Under the pieces are notes generated by a model. The model was not told where the DNA came from, did not search any database, and saw only the letters and a program-made list of their open reading frames with translations. From Oligoflexus tunisiensis (GTDB taxonomy: Bacteria > Bdellovibrionota_B > Oligoflexia > Oligoflexales > Oligoflexaceae), in the NCBI RefSeq assembly GCF_001748245.1, contig NZ_BDFO01000001.1:3342509-3406508 (forward strand): DNA of 64,000 nt, given 5' to 3'. Shown one piece after another: positions 63,846 through 64,000 of the stretch (position 1 is its first letter; each line of letters starts with the position of its first letter). The position numbers were made by a program, and so were the translations under genes.

Positions 63846-64000
63846 TTAATATTTCAGTGGCTTGGAATCGTTCTCAATGTAAGTTGCCACGTATTGTGGT
63901 TTGCTCAATTCAGTATGGCGACGACCTGTGACAATCGACAATAAATCGGTACGGCGCTCCTTGAGAGCTGGCGCTTTATCGACCACGGCCATTCCCCATC
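63846..64000 (-). CDS. partial gene, 3' end only
   Basis: The last 155 bases are open on the minus strand and give a gene-like C-terminus of 50 residues (VVDKAPALKERRTDLLSIVTG, ending NDSKPLKY) with TAA at 63846. The rest lies outside the window. Rich in charged residues; no family can be named. Confidence 0.55.
   Translation of the reverse strand, partial: WGMAVVDKAPALKERRTDLLSIVTGRRHTELSKPQYVATYIENDSKPLKY

Noticed and set aside
1..64000. tRNA, rRNA or CRISPR loci
   Set aside because: No tRNA-like T-loop (GTTCGAATC) with folding arms, no rRNA segments and no spaced direct repeats seen.

Overview
The window looks like chromosome from a moderately GC-rich, Gram-negative, didermic bacterium, most plausibly an Oligoflexia/Bdellovibrionota relative or another deltaproteobacteria-like lineage. 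The clues are a TIGR02147-type HTH protein (a family concentrated in Bdellovibrio-like and Fibrobacter-like genomes), many lipoproteins with clear lipoboxes, AsmA-like proteins, outer-membrane barrels ending in Phe, a 7TM-DISM sensor kinase and long multidomain lipid/polyketide synthases. This assignment is an inference. I found no rRNA, tRNA, CRISPR array or intact insertion sequence.

Layout. 1-3.4 kb: a UvrA2-type protein and a ZIP metal transporter. 3.5-10.5 kb: a six-gene minus-strand block, visibly AT-richer than its flanks. It encodes three exported proteins, a 672-residue lipoprotein with a pre-toxin-like segment and a C-terminal papain/C39-like domain, an Imm35-like immunity candidate and a second lipoprotein. 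This looks like an acquired polymorphic toxin-immunity cassette whose effector is a lipoprotein, comparable in layout to the SitBAI cassettes of Myxococcus. 11-18.2 kb: housekeeping and envelope genes (tRNA-dihydrouridine synthase, TIGR02147 protein, SDR, OmpA-domain/barrel protein, hemerythrin, YpfJ-type protease, SurE).

18.2-33.5 kb: the main attraction, an eight-gene, tightly coupled minus-strand biosynthetic operon. Its first gene encodes tandem nitronate-monooxygenase-like barrels followed by KS-AT-ACP-KR; the second encodes AT-DH-phosphopantetheinyl transferase; then come a free ACP, two paralogous alpha/beta hydrolases, a GT1 glycosyltransferase, a methyltransferase and a membrane-domain/methyltransferase fusion. 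Together they form a self-contained iterative polyketide or secondary-lipid synthase with release and glycosylation/methylation functions. The order resembles a split PUFA- or enediyne-type synthase but matches neither. Just upstream on the same strand (33.9-37.2 kb) is a three-gene operon for a metallophosphoesterase, a NAPE-PLD-like hydrolase and a lipoprotein alpha/beta hydrolase.

37.4-64 kb: exported and envelope-linked genes. They include a subtilisin-like protein, a zinc phospholipase C-like protein, an isochorismatase-fold hydrolase, two AsmA-like proteins, a 7TM-DISM/Hpt/CheA-like kinase, a DUF421 protein, an RCC1-repeat protein fused to a LAS-type peptidase, a PAS-like protein with a lone receiver, a class III nucleotide cyclase, an SGNH hydrolase, several lipoproteins, and a Ser/Thr kinase whose sensor domain is split by a +1 frameshift. 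The window ends inside an unidentified minus-strand gene.
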